From positions 310,001 through 374,000 of the forward strand of contig CAVSCX010000010.1 in assembly GCA_963726615.1 (NCBI GenBank): a stretch of DNA of 64,000 nt, given 5' to 3'. The notes beneath the pieces are model-generated. The model had not been told where the DNA came from, made no database searches, and was given only the letters and a program-made list of their open reading frames with translations. A program made the translations under genes and the position numbers. Origin of the DNA: CAWDZK01 sp963726615. GTDB lineage: Bacteria; Actinomycetota; Actinomycetes; JACCUZ01. This document shows positions 32,716-41,739 of this stretch, in pieces (position 1 is the first letter of the stretch; every line of letters begins with the position of its first letter).

Positions 32716-33052
32716 GTTGTCCACAGGTCACGCGGTCGGCGGTTGGGCGGCATGTCCGCCCCCCGTTACCCTCGCCCGACGGCGTCCGCGTCGGCGCCGT
32801 GCCGGCAGACGGCTGGCCATGTCGTCCAGGGGGGCACCGCGTGAGCGCCATCGCGACCGTCGAGGACGAGGTCCGCGAGCTGGTCCGGCGCCGCGGGCTG
32901 GACCCGGTGGCCGATCCGGTGGCGGTTCGCCGCCTCGTGGACGAGGTGATCACCGACTACGACGAGCGCAGCCTGACGGGCACGCTGCCGCAGCTCGCCG
33001 ACGCCAGGCAGGCAGCCCGGCAGGTCTTTGACGCCGTCGCCGGCTTCGGCCC
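32716..33052 (+). repeat. large direct repeat, copy B (in front of and within intact tadA)
   Basis: 337 bp, about 99% identical to 26735-27070; see copy A for the differences. Identity ends inside tadA at TTCGGCCC, after which this copy continues into conserved CpaF sequence (LQKYLDDPTVEEIWINEP). Copy B is therefore the functional one. Confidence 0.95.
32767..32772 (+). promoter_or_regulatory. -10 element of the tad operon
   Basis: TACCCT (in GTTACCCT), about 68 nt before GTG 32841; a DnaA-box-like TTGTCCACA lies at 32717-32725. The same arrangement is present in copy A (TACCCT at 26785-26790). A Shine-Dalgarno-like AGGGGGG precedes the GTG. Confidence 0.45.
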
Positions 33053-34073
33053 ACTGCAGAAGTACCTCGACGACCCGACCGTCGAGGAGATCTGGATCAA
33101 CGAGCCCACCAAGGTCTTCATCGCCCGGCGCGGCGTGCACGAGCTCACGACCACGATCCTCACCGGAGACGAGGTCCGCGACCTGGTCGAGAAGATGCTG
33201 AAGTCCTCCGGTCGCCGGGTCGACCTCTCGACCCCGTTCGTCGACGCGATGCTGCCCGACGGCTCCCGGCTGCACGTCGCGATCCCCGACATCACGCGCC
33301 AGCACTGGTCGGTCAACATCCGCAAGTTCGTCGTGCGCGCCACCCACCTCGAGGACCTCGTCGGTCTCGGCACCCTCACCTCTCAGGCCGCGCAGTTCCT
33401 CGAGGCGGCGGTGTCGGCCGGACTCAACGTGCTCGTCGCCGGCGGCACCCAGGCCGGCAAGACCACACTGCTGAACTGCCTGAGTGCGGCCATCCCGTCG
33501 CGCGAGCGGGTTGTCACCTGCGAGGAGGTCTTCGAGCTCAAGGTGCCGCTGCCCGACGTCGTGGCGATGCAGTGCCGTCAGCCGAGCCTCGAGGGCACCG
33601 GAGAGATCAAGCTGCGCCGCCTTGTCAAAGAGGCGCTGCGGATGCGGCCCTCGCGGATCGTCGTGGGGGAGGTCCGGCAGGAGGAGAGCCTCGATCTGCT
33701 GATCGCCCTCAACTCCGGCTTGCCCGGCATGTGCACCATCCACGCGAACTCTGCCCGCGAGGCCGTGACGAAGATGTGCACGCTGCCGCTGCTCGCCGGA
33801 GAGAACGTCGGTCACGCCTTCGTCGTCCCGACAGTCGCCGGTTGCATCGACCTGGTCGTGCACATCACCACTGAGCGGGACGGCCGTCGCTCGGTTCGTG
33901 AGGTCGTCGCGGTCCCTGGCCGTGTGGAGGGCGACGTGGTCGAGACCGCCGATGTGTTCACGATCCGCGGCGACCAGCTTGTGCGCGCAGAGGGGTGGCC
34001 CCCGCACCAGGACCGCTTCGAGCGGGCCGGCTTCGACCTCGCCCGGCTCCTGTCCCCGTACGGCGCCGACTGA
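32841..34073 (+). CDS. tadA: TadA/CpaF family pilus-assembly ATPase
   Basis: 410-residue hexameric secretion ATPase that powers Tad (Flp) pilus assembly on the cytoplasmic face. An N-terminal all-alpha domain (1-70, encoded by the duplicated block) is followed by the N2 domain (FGPLQKYLDDPTVEEIWINEP) and the RecA-like core. The core shows Walker A AGGTQAGKTTLLNCL (about 198), an Asp-box-like VVTCEEVFELKV, Walker B region RMRPSRIVVGEVRQEESLDLL and His-box GLPGMCTIHANSAREAV. GTG 32841 begins the same N-terminus as the truncated copy. First gene of tadA-tadB-tadC-pilin-tadE-tadE-tadG; its stop overlaps the next start (TGATG). Confidence 0.93.
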   Translation: MSAIATVEDEVRELVRRRGLDPVADPVAVRRLVDEVITDYDERSLTGTLPQLADARQAARQVFDAVAGFGPLQKYLDDPTVEEIWINEPTKVFIARRGVHELTTTILTGDEVRDLVEKMLKSSGRRVDLSTPFVDAMLPDGSRLHVAIPDITRQHWSVNIRKFVVRATHLEDLVGLGTLTSQAAQFLEAAVSAGLNVLVAGGTQAGKTTLLNCLSAAIPSRERVVTCEEVFELKVPLPDVVAMQCRQPSLEGTGEIKLRRLVKEALRMRPSRIVVGEVRQEESLDLLIALNSGLPGMCTIHANSAREAVTKMCTLPLLAGENVGHAFVVPTVAGCIDLVVHITTERDGRRSVREVVAVPGRVEGDVVETADVFTIRGDQLVRAEGWPPHQDRFERAGFDLARLLSPYGAD

Positions 34074-34930
34074 TGGGCGCGCTGGTCGGGCTGCTGTTCG
34101 GGCTCGGGGTGTTCCTGGTCTGGCGCTCGTTCACCCCGCCAGCGCCGCCCCGGCCGGACCGGGTCACGCGGCGCGACAAGGTGGCCGACCTGCTGGCCCA
34201 GGCCGGGATCGAGGCGGTGACGCCGGGTGCGCTGGTGGCGTCCTGCGTCGGCGTCGGCTTGTTCGTGCTGGTGGTCATGGTCGTCATCTCCCGCTCGCCA
34301 GCGATCGCGCTGGCGTTCGCGGTGATGGCGTCGTACGGCCCGGTCGCCCTGGTCCGCTTCCGCGCGAGGCAACGCCGGGCCGAGCTGCGCGACCTGTGGC
34401 CCGAGGTGGTCGACAACCTCGCCTCCGGGGTGCGAGCAGGGCTCTCCCTGCCGGAAGCGCTCACCCAGATCGGTCTGCGCGGGCCGGAGGAGCTGCGCCG
34501 TCCGTTCGTCAGGTTCGGGGAGGACTACCGGGCGACGGGGCGGTTCTTCGCCTGCCTGGACCGGCTCAAGGCCAGTCTCGCCGACCCGGTCGGTGACCGC
34601 ATCGTCGAGTCGCTGCGCATGGCGCGCGAGGTCGGCGGCAGCGACCTCGGCAGGCTGCTCCGCACATTGTCTGCCTTCCTGCGCGAGGATGCCCGGACGC
34701 GGGCCGAGCTCGAGACCCGGCAGGGATGGACCATCAATGCGGCCCGGCTGGCGGTCGCTGCGCCATGGATCGTGCTGGGCCTGCTGTCCCTGCGTCCCGA
34801 GGCCGTGGAGGCGTACAACACGGCGGCCGGGCTTGTCGTGCTCGCCATCGGAGGTGGGCTCTGCCTCGTCGCCTACCGGGTCATGGTGCGGATCGGCCGC
34901 TTGCCCGAGGAAGAGCGGGTGCTGCGATGA
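34073..34930 (+). CDS. tadB: TadB-type pilus platform protein (T2SS F domain)
   Basis: 285-residue inner-membrane platform protein. N-terminal TM (LVGLLFGLGVFLVW), two TM (GALVASCVGVGLFVLVVMVVI and IALAFAVMASYGPVALV), cytoplasmic GspF domain (ELRDLWPEVVDNLASGVRAGLSLPEALTQIG; ESLRMAREVGGSDLGRLLRTLSAFLRED) and two C-terminal TM helices. ATG overlaps the tadA stop by one base. It acts with TadC around the TadA hexamer. Confidence 0.9.
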   Translation: MGALVGLLFGLGVFLVWRSFTPPAPPRPDRVTRRDKVADLLAQAGIEAVTPGALVASCVGVGLFVLVVMVVISRSPAIALAFAVMASYGPVALVRFRARQRRAELRDLWPEVVDNLASGVRAGLSLPEALTQIGLRGPEELRRPFVRFGEDYRATGRFFACLDRLKASLADPVGDRIVESLRMAREVGGSDLGRLLRTLSAFLREDARTRAELETRQGWTINAARLAVAAPWIVLGLLSLRPEAVEAYNTAAGLVVLAIGGGLCLVAYRVMVRIGRLPEEERVLR

Positions 34931-35862
34931 GCGCCGCCCTGGCTGGGGCCGGTCTCGGCCTGCTCGCCGGTGCCAGTCTCGCGCTGACGGTTTCACGGGT
35001 GCCGGCGTTGCGCCGGCCATCTCTCGACGACCGGCTCGCGCCGTACCTGCGCGATGCCGGCCGGCCGTCCCGGCTGCTCGCGACCCAGCGGGCGCTGACG
35101 CCGTTTCCGACCCTGGAGCGCATCGTCGCCCCCTTCGTGCGTGACGCCTCTCGCCTCATCGAGCGGGTGCTCGGCGGCGCCGTGTCCGCCCGGCACCGCC
35201 TCGAGCAGGCCGGACGGGGCATGACCCTGGAGGAGTTCCGGGCCGAGCAGGTGCTGTGGGGTGGCGGCGGCCTGCTCGCGGCGTTGGCGGTGAGCCTGTT
35301 CTTCACCGCGAGCTCCGGGTTCCGGCCCGTCTCGCTGTTGTTCCTCTGCCTGGTCTGCACGGTGTCCGGGGTGCTGGCCCGGGACCGGTGGCTATCACGG
35401 GAGGTCACGAGCCGCGAGGAACGCATGATGGCGGAGTTCCCCACGATCGCCGAGCTGCTCGCGCTCGCGGTTGCCGCCGGCGAGGGCGCGGTCGGGGCAC
35501 TCGAGCGGGTGACCACGATCAGCCACGGTGAGCTGGCCCGTGAGCTGTCCCGCGCTCTCGCTGACGCCCGCGCCGGTGCCTCCCTGGTGACGGCCCTGCA
35601 GGGCATCGCTACGCGCACCAGCCTTCCGCCACTGGCTCGGTTCGTCGACGGCGTGGCCATCGCTGTTGAGCGGGGCACCCCCCTCGCGGAAGTGCTGCGC
35701 GCGCAGGCCGTCGACGTGCGGGAGGCCGGCAAGCGGTCCTTGCTCGAGGCGGGCGGGAAGAAGGAGATCGCGATGATGGTGCCCGTGGTCTTCCTCGTCC
35801 TCCCGGTGACCGTCCTGTTCGCGTTGTTCCCCGGCTTCTTCGGCTTCAGCTTCGCGAGCTGA
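34927..35862 (+). CDS. tadC: TadC-type pilus platform protein (T2SS F domain)
   Basis: 311-residue partner of TadB. N-terminal TM (AGAGLGLLAGASLALTV), a central TM pair (WGGGGLLAALAVSLFFTA and VSLLFLCLVCTVSGVL), GspF domain (EFPTIAELLALAVAAGEGAVGALERV; LPPLARFVDGVAIAVERGTPLAEVL) and a C-terminal TM (MMVPVVFLVLPVTVLFALFPGFFGF). Starts at ATG 34927, overlapping the tadB stop (ATGA), so it is translationally coupled. Confidence 0.9.
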   Translation: MSAALAGAGLGLLAGASLALTVSRVPALRRPSLDDRLAPYLRDAGRPSRLLATQRALTPFPTLERIVAPFVRDASRLIERVLGGAVSARHRLEQAGRGMTLEEFRAEQVLWGGGGLLAALAVSLFFTASSGFRPVSLLFLCLVCTVSGVLARDRWLSREVTSREERMMAEFPTIAELLALAVAAGEGAVGALERVTTISHGELARELSRALADARAGASLVTALQGIATRTSLPPLARFVDGVAIAVERGTPLAEVLRAQAVDVREAGKRSLLEAGGKKEIAMMVPVVFLVLPVTVLFALFPGFFGFSFAS

Positions 35863-35957
35863 CGCCATGCACGGCACCATCAGCGTCACAGCAGCACCCC
35901 GGCCACCCGGCCGGGCGACAGCAGGTCCGGCTCGCCGGCACGAGGGAGAGGCACGAC

Positions 35958-36203
35958 ATGCAGGAAGTCCGCACGACCGTACGGCGGCCGATCGCGGCGC
36001 TCACCACCTCGATCCAGGAGGTCGTGACGCGCGGGTACACCCGCATGCTGCACGGCGGCCGCGACCGCGGCGACGTCCCTGGCTGGGTGCTGGTGACGAT
36101 CATGACGGCCGGCCTGGTCACCGCGCTGTGGCTGGTCGCCGACGACAAGCTGAAGCAGATCTTCAGCGACGCTCTGGACGGCGTCGTGGGCAACGCGCCC
36201 TAG
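35958..36203 (+). CDS. Flp-like prepilin / small Tad-locus membrane protein
   Basis: 81 residues: a basic N-terminal half, then GDVPGWVLVTIMTAGLVTALWLV as a single TM helix, then a short amphipathic tail. In actinobacterial Tad loci a protein of this shape and motif sits between tadC and tadE and is the likely pilin subunit; GDVPGW would be the prepilin-processing region. It lacks the Glu at +5 of classical Flp pilins. A Shine-Dalgarno GAGGGAGAGG lies upstream. Identification rests on position and shape. Confidence 0.7.
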   Translation: MQEVRTTVRRPIAALTTSIQEVVTRGYTRMLHGGRDRGDVPGWVLVTIMTAGLVTALWLVADDKLKQIFSDALDGVVGNAP

Positions 36204-36230
36204 CGGCCCGCGTCGCTGAGGTCGCCCTCG

Positions 36231-36614
36231 ATGAGACCCGTCAGGAACGACCGGGGTTCGGCCGTCGTCGAGTTCACCCTGGTCGGCATCCTGCTGACGT
36301 TCCTGTTCCTGGCCCTGCTCCAGCTGGGCTTGGCGCTGCACGTGCGCAACACGCTGCTTGCGTCCGCGGCGGAAGGCGCGCGGTACGCCGCTAACGCCGA
36401 CCGCGACCCGGCCCAGGGCGCCGCGTTGACCCGGTCGTTGATCCGGGCGTCCCTCGCGGACCGCTTCGCCGAGGGCGTGAGTTACGGGACGGAGAGCGTG
36501 GACGGATTTCAGACCGTGTACGTCGAGGTGCGGACCACCCTGCCGGTGGTCGGGCTGCTGGGTCCGTCGCGCGGCCTCACGGTGCGCGGGCACGCACTGG
36601 AGGAGAGCCAGTGA
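36231..36614 (+). CDS. tadE: TadE-like pseudopilin
   Basis: 127 residues. The N-terminal DRGSAVVEFTLVGILLTFLFLALLQLGLAL is a TadE-type prepilin helix with the conserved Glu (VVEF). The extracytoplasmic part follows (NTLLASAAEGARYAANAD). Minor pilin or pseudopilin of the Tad apparatus. Its stop overlaps the next gene's GTG (36611). Confidence 0.85.
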   Translation: MRPVRNDRGSAVVEFTLVGILLTFLFLALLQLGLALHVRNTLLASAAEGARYAANADRDPAQGAALTRSLIRASLADRFAEGVSYGTESVDGFQTVYVEVRTTLPVVGLLGPSRGLTVRGHALEESQ

Positions 36615-37099
36615 GGCGCCTGCGCGTGACGGCGCGCAGGCTGGGCCCGGAGCGGCTGACCGCGGGCGAAGACGGCGGCAACGCCATCGTCGAATTCGTC
36701 TACCTGGCCGTGCTGCTCATGGTGCCGCTGGTGTACGTGCTCCTGACGGTCTTCCGCGTCCAGGCCGCGGCCTTCGCCGTCTCCAGCGCCGCGCGTGAAG
36801 CCGGGCGCGTGTACGCCACCTCGGACAGCCTCGCCGACGCACCCGCGCGCGCCTACGCCGCGGCCCGGATCGTGATGGCCGACAGCCGGCTCGAGCTGGC
36901 TCCGTCCCAGCTCGCCATCAGCTGCTCGCCCGACCCCTGCGGGCTTCAGCCCGGGTCGCAGGTGAACGTCGTCCTCACCTACCAGGTGGCCCTGCCGCTG
37001 GTCCCGCGGTTGCTCACGGACCGTGCGCCGGCCTCGGTGCGCGTCAGCAGCAGGCACCTGGAGGTCGTCGACAGGTTCCAGGCCGGGCCCGCGCCGTGA
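36611..37099 (+). CDS. second TadE/TadF-like pseudopilin
   Basis: 162 residues. GNAIVEFVYLAVLLMVPLVYVLLTVFRVQ is the prepilin-like helix with the conserved Glu. The mature domain contains AAFAVSSAAREAGRVYATSD and a CSPDPC cysteine pair that could form a disulfide outside the membrane. GTG start overlaps the previous stop; its own stop overlaps the next GTG (37096), so three genes are coupled. Confidence 0.8.
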   Translation: MRRLRVTARRLGPERLTAGEDGGNAIVEFVYLAVLLMVPLVYVLLTVFRVQAAAFAVSSAAREAGRVYATSDSLADAPARAYAAARIVMADSRLELAPSQLAISCSPDPCGLQPGSQVNVVLTYQVALPLVPRLLTDRAPASVRVSSRHLEVVDRFQAGPAP

Positions 37100-37563
37100 C
37101 CAGGACGCGACGGCTGCTCGCCGTTCCGGGCCGCGACGACGACGGCCAGCTGATACTGCTCATTCTGGTCTATGCAGTCATCGCCGGTCTGCTCGTCACT
37201 GTGGTCGTGAACGTCTCCAAGGTCTATCTGTACCGCCGGTCCCTGGTGGCGGCAGCCGACGGCGCGGCGCTGAGCGCGGCCAACCAGCCCGACCTGGCGG
37301 CGGTCTACGCAGGCGCGGGCTCGAGCCTGCCCTTGAGCCGGGCCGGCGCGCGGTCGGCCGTGGACCAGTACGTCGACGACGCCGACCTCGCCGCCAGGTT
37401 CGAGCAGTTCCAGGTCGCCGGCGTCGCCACCGATGGGGTCACAGTCACTGTGACCTTCGGCGCGACAGTGCGGATGCCCTTCGGCAACCTCGTGTCGGCC
37501 CGGTTCGCGGCGGGGTACCCGGTGCGCGCCACCGCCCGCGCCCGCTCGCCGCTCGTCCCGTGA
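37096..37563 (+). CDS. TadG/TadE-like pilus-assembly protein
   Basis: 155 residues. N-terminal DDGQLILLILVYAVIAGLLVTVVVNVSKVYLYRRSLVAAADGAALSAA is a putative Flp pilus-assembly TadE/G-like anchor. The rest is a beta-rich extracytoplasmic domain (DGVTVTVTFGATVRMPFGNLV). Last gene of the tad operon. No TadZ/CpaE, RcpC/CpaB or prepilin peptidase gene is present in the window. Confidence 0.75.
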   Translation: MTRTRRLLAVPGRDDDGQLILLILVYAVIAGLLVTVVVNVSKVYLYRRSLVAAADGAALSAANQPDLAAVYAGAGSSLPLSRAGARSAVDQYVDDADLAARFEQFQVAGVATDGVTVTVTFGATVRMPFGNLVSARFAAGYPVRATARARSPLVP

Positions 37564-37938
37564 CGCCGGTCAGGCTCATCAGCTTGTCCGGACGAACGAG
37601 GGACGCACGCTGCGAGCTCTCGGATTGGTCCGCGGGCGTTGCAGGGGGGTCATGACCGAGCATCACAAGACGGCGGCCAGCGCGCGCGGCGCAGCCTGCT
37701 CGGGCGCGGCAGCGCACGCACGGCGTGCATCAGGGCCGTCCCGGAGATCGAGTCCGGCACCCGTCCGGGCGTCCGCGGGCAGCGCACCGCCGACGACTCC
37801 CTGACCGGTCCGGACCGCCGCGCCGTGAGCAAGCCCCCGTTGTGCGGGGTCGGCGGCCCACCCGGACGGAGGCTCAAGTCGGGCAGCCCGCACTGTCGAT
37901 GCAGCAGGGGACGACCCCCATCCGACGGCAGGCCCACG
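37564..37938 (+). other. 375-bp gap between tadG and the DUF1800 gene
   Basis: No convincing gene. The DUF1800 frame is open back to 37639 and contains GTG 37827, so part of this could be coding if an upstream start is used, but the residues there are low complexity and precede the Tat signal. A 51-codon frame from ATG 37652 looks random. No terminator hairpin of note was found. Confidence 0.4.
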
Positions 37939-39479
<1,541 letters not shown>

Positions 39480-39483
<4 letters not shown>

Positions 39484-40778
39484 GCACGCCGACGGGTCCG
39501 GACGTCGCCTCGCCCTGCTCGTGCGGGCACGTCGAGCCGGACGGGCTGAGCCGGCGGCGGCTGCTCGGCGCCGCGGGCGCCGCTGTCGCCCTCGGCGTCG
39601 TCGGCGGCCTGGTGCGCGACACCGCGTCCACCCGGCTCGCGTTCGCCGGCCCGGCGTACACCGGTGACGTCCTGGTCGTCCTGTCGCTGCGCGGCGGGTT
39701 CGACGGGCTGTCCGCCGTCGTCCCGGCGGCCGACCCCGCGTACGCCGCCGCGCGGCCCGGCATCGGGATCCCCACCGACCAGCTGCTCCAGCTGGACGCG
39801 ACGTTCGGGCTGCACCCGGCGCTCGCTGCCTTGAAGCCGTTCTGGGACGCCGGGACGTTCGGCGTCGTGCACGCCGTCGGCCAGCCCGACCCGACCCGGT
39901 CGCACTTCCAGGCGATGGAGGCGATGGAGCGGGCCGCCCCCGGGTCCAGCGTCCGCACCGGCTGGCTGGACCGGGTCAGCTCGGCCCAGGGCGCCGGCGG
40001 CGCGTTCGCCACCGTGGGCGTCGGGGCCGACGCGAACCAGCGGGCGTTGATCGGCCCGGCTCCGGAGCTGCTCATCGGGTCGGTGGACGACTTCTCGCTC
40101 TCCGGCGCGGACGACGCCAAGGAGCGAGCCCGCTGGACCGCCGCCCTGGCGGCGATGCACCGCGGCGCCCGCAGCGACGTGGCGACGCCGGCCCGGCTCA
40201 CGCTGGGTGCTCTCGGCACCGCCGCCGCCCTGCAGGACGCCGACTACACGCCGGGGGCCGGAGCGGACTACCCCGACGGCGATCTCGGCGAGGCGCTGCG
40301 CGACGTGGCCAGGCTGGTGAAGGCGGGTGTCGGACTGCGGGTCGCCACCGTCGACTTCGGCGACTGGGACATGCACCAGGGCCTGGGCCGGGTCGACGGC
40401 GGCTGGATGACCCGGCAGCTCACCGAGCTCGGCGAGGCGCTGGCCGCCTTCGCGACCGACCTCGGCCCGGCGATGGCCGGGGTGAGCCTGGTGACGCTCT
40501 CGGAGTTCGGCCGGCGGGTGCAGGAGAACGCGTCCGGCGGGCTGGACCACGGCCACGGCAACGCCATGCTGCTGCTCGGCGGCGGCGTGGCCGGCGGCCG
40601 GGTCCACGGTGCCTGGCGGGGGCTGGCGCCGGCCGCCCTCGACGCCGGCGACCTGCCGGCGGCCAACGACTACCGGGTCGTCCTGGCGGAGCTGCTCGAG
40701 CGCCGGTGCGGCGTGCCCGCCGCAGCCGCCTTCCCCGGGCTCGGCAGCGCCCGGCTCGGGCTGGCCCGCCCCCGCTGA
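39480..40778 (+). CDS. DUF1501 family Tat-exported protein
   Basis: 432 residues. The N-terminal SPCSCGHVEPDGLSRRRLLGAAGAAVALGVVGGLV is a Tat signal. The DUF1501 (alkaline-phosphatase-superfamily-like) domain has LVVLSLRGGFDGLSAVVP, HPALAALKPFWDAG, DFGDWDMHQGLG, SLVTLSEFGRRVQENASGGLDHGHGNAMLLLGGGVAGGRVHG. The Asp/His residues in the last segments match the family's metal site. Coupled to DUF1800; both should be folded before export and act outside the membrane. Reaction unknown. Confidence 0.88.
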
Positions 40779-40857
40779 GGCCGCCTCACCCGCAGGGAAC
40801 GGAAGCGGCCGCGACGCCAGGCGCCACGACCGCCATCCGATGTTCGCGAGTCGCCGG

Positions 40858-41343
40858 CTACTTCACCCGGCCGTAGAAGACGCTCTTGCTCCAGATCCGG
40901 TCGCGCTTGACCGGAGTACCGGGCACGGAGGCGTGCCAGATCCGGCCGTGACCGGCGTAGATGCCGACGTGGTAGACGCTGCCGCGGCTGGTGAAGAACA
41001 CCAGGTCGCCGCGGCGCACGTTGCGGCGGTGCCAGACGCGCTTGACCTTGCGGACCTGCGCGGCGGACGAGTGTGGCAGCGACTTGCCGACGTGGGCGTA
41101 GGCCCAGCGGGTCAGGCCGGAGCAGTCGAAGCGGTGCGGGCCGGTGGCGCCGTAGCCGTACGGCGAGCCCTTGCGGCTGCGGGCCCACTGGACCGCGCTG
41201 CTTGCCTTCTGCGCCGACACGAAGGCTGATGCCTTGGACGTGGTCGGGCCGACGGCCGAGAAGGCGAACATCGTGAAGGCCAGGGCAAGCACGACCGAGA
41301 AGGTCGTGAGCAGGCGGACAGGGGCGAGGCGGGTCGCAGACAT
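40858..41343 (-). CDS. NlpC/P60 cell-wall endopeptidase
   Basis: 161-residue secreted cysteine peptidase of peptidoglycan. Signal peptide (LLTTFSVVLALAFTMFAFSAVG) then a compact NlpC/P60 domain: SSAVQWARSRKGSPYGYGATGP, catalytic Cys in FDCSGLTRWAY, catalytic His in VYHVGIYAGHG and a third polar residue at RIWHAS. ATG 41343 has AAGGAA upstream. A c-di-AMP riboswitch precedes it, as for many actinobacterial wall hydrolases, so expression probably follows c-di-AMP levels. Confidence 0.92.
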   Translation of the reverse strand: MSATRLAPVRLLTTFSVVLALAFTMFAFSAVGPTTSKASAFVSAQKASSAVQWARSRKGSPYGYGATGPHRFDCSGLTRWAYAHVGKSLPHSSAAQVRKVKRVWHRRNVRRGDLVFFTSRGSVYHVGIYAGHGRIWHASVPGTPVKRDRIWSKSVFYGRVK

Positions 41344-41351
41344 GGGTTCCT

Positions 41352-41522
41352 TCGGTACCGCCTGCGAAGAGTGTCCTGTCGGGTTAGGGCGTCGAAGGTG
41401 CCCCGCCGCTCTCGCGGCTTCACCCCAAGGTCGCGTCGTGCGCGACCGTCGTGCTCGGGTTCTCCGTCCCTGCCACAGCGACGAACGGACGACATGCTCG
41501 CGGGTGGCAGGGCTCGGCGTCC
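41352..41522 (-). ncRNA. c-di-AMP (ydaO/yuaA-type) riboswitch upstream of the NlpC/P60 gene
   Basis: Read on the minus strand, the leader shows the class landmarks in order: GCCGAGCCCTGCCAC near 41518; the return strand GTGGCAGGGACGGAGAACCC; TTGGGGTGAAGCCGCGA with the GAGCGGC hairpin; CCTAACCCGACAG; and CTTCGCAGGCGGTACCG just before the Shine-Dalgarno. These match the conserved GGGTGAA, AACCCGACAG and GCAGGCG blocks known from rpfA-type leaders in Streptomyces. Known members are OFF switches that reduce expression when c-di-AMP is high. Ends are approximate. Confidence 0.85.
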
Positions 41523-41739
41523 GCGGGCAGGGCCCCGCCGGCTTCGACGAGGACTTGTGCTGTCGACCACCATGCGGCACGCCGAGGACCGCCCGCCACC
41601 AAACGCGGGCCCGGGGGCTGAAAAGTGATGCAGATCATGGGGTTTCCGGGGGTCACGTCACCCGTCTGTAGTGGTCCATGCGCACCAGGTGAGGGTCCAT
41701 CTGCGCCATATGTGGGTGGCCGTGTGGCTCAATGGGCGC

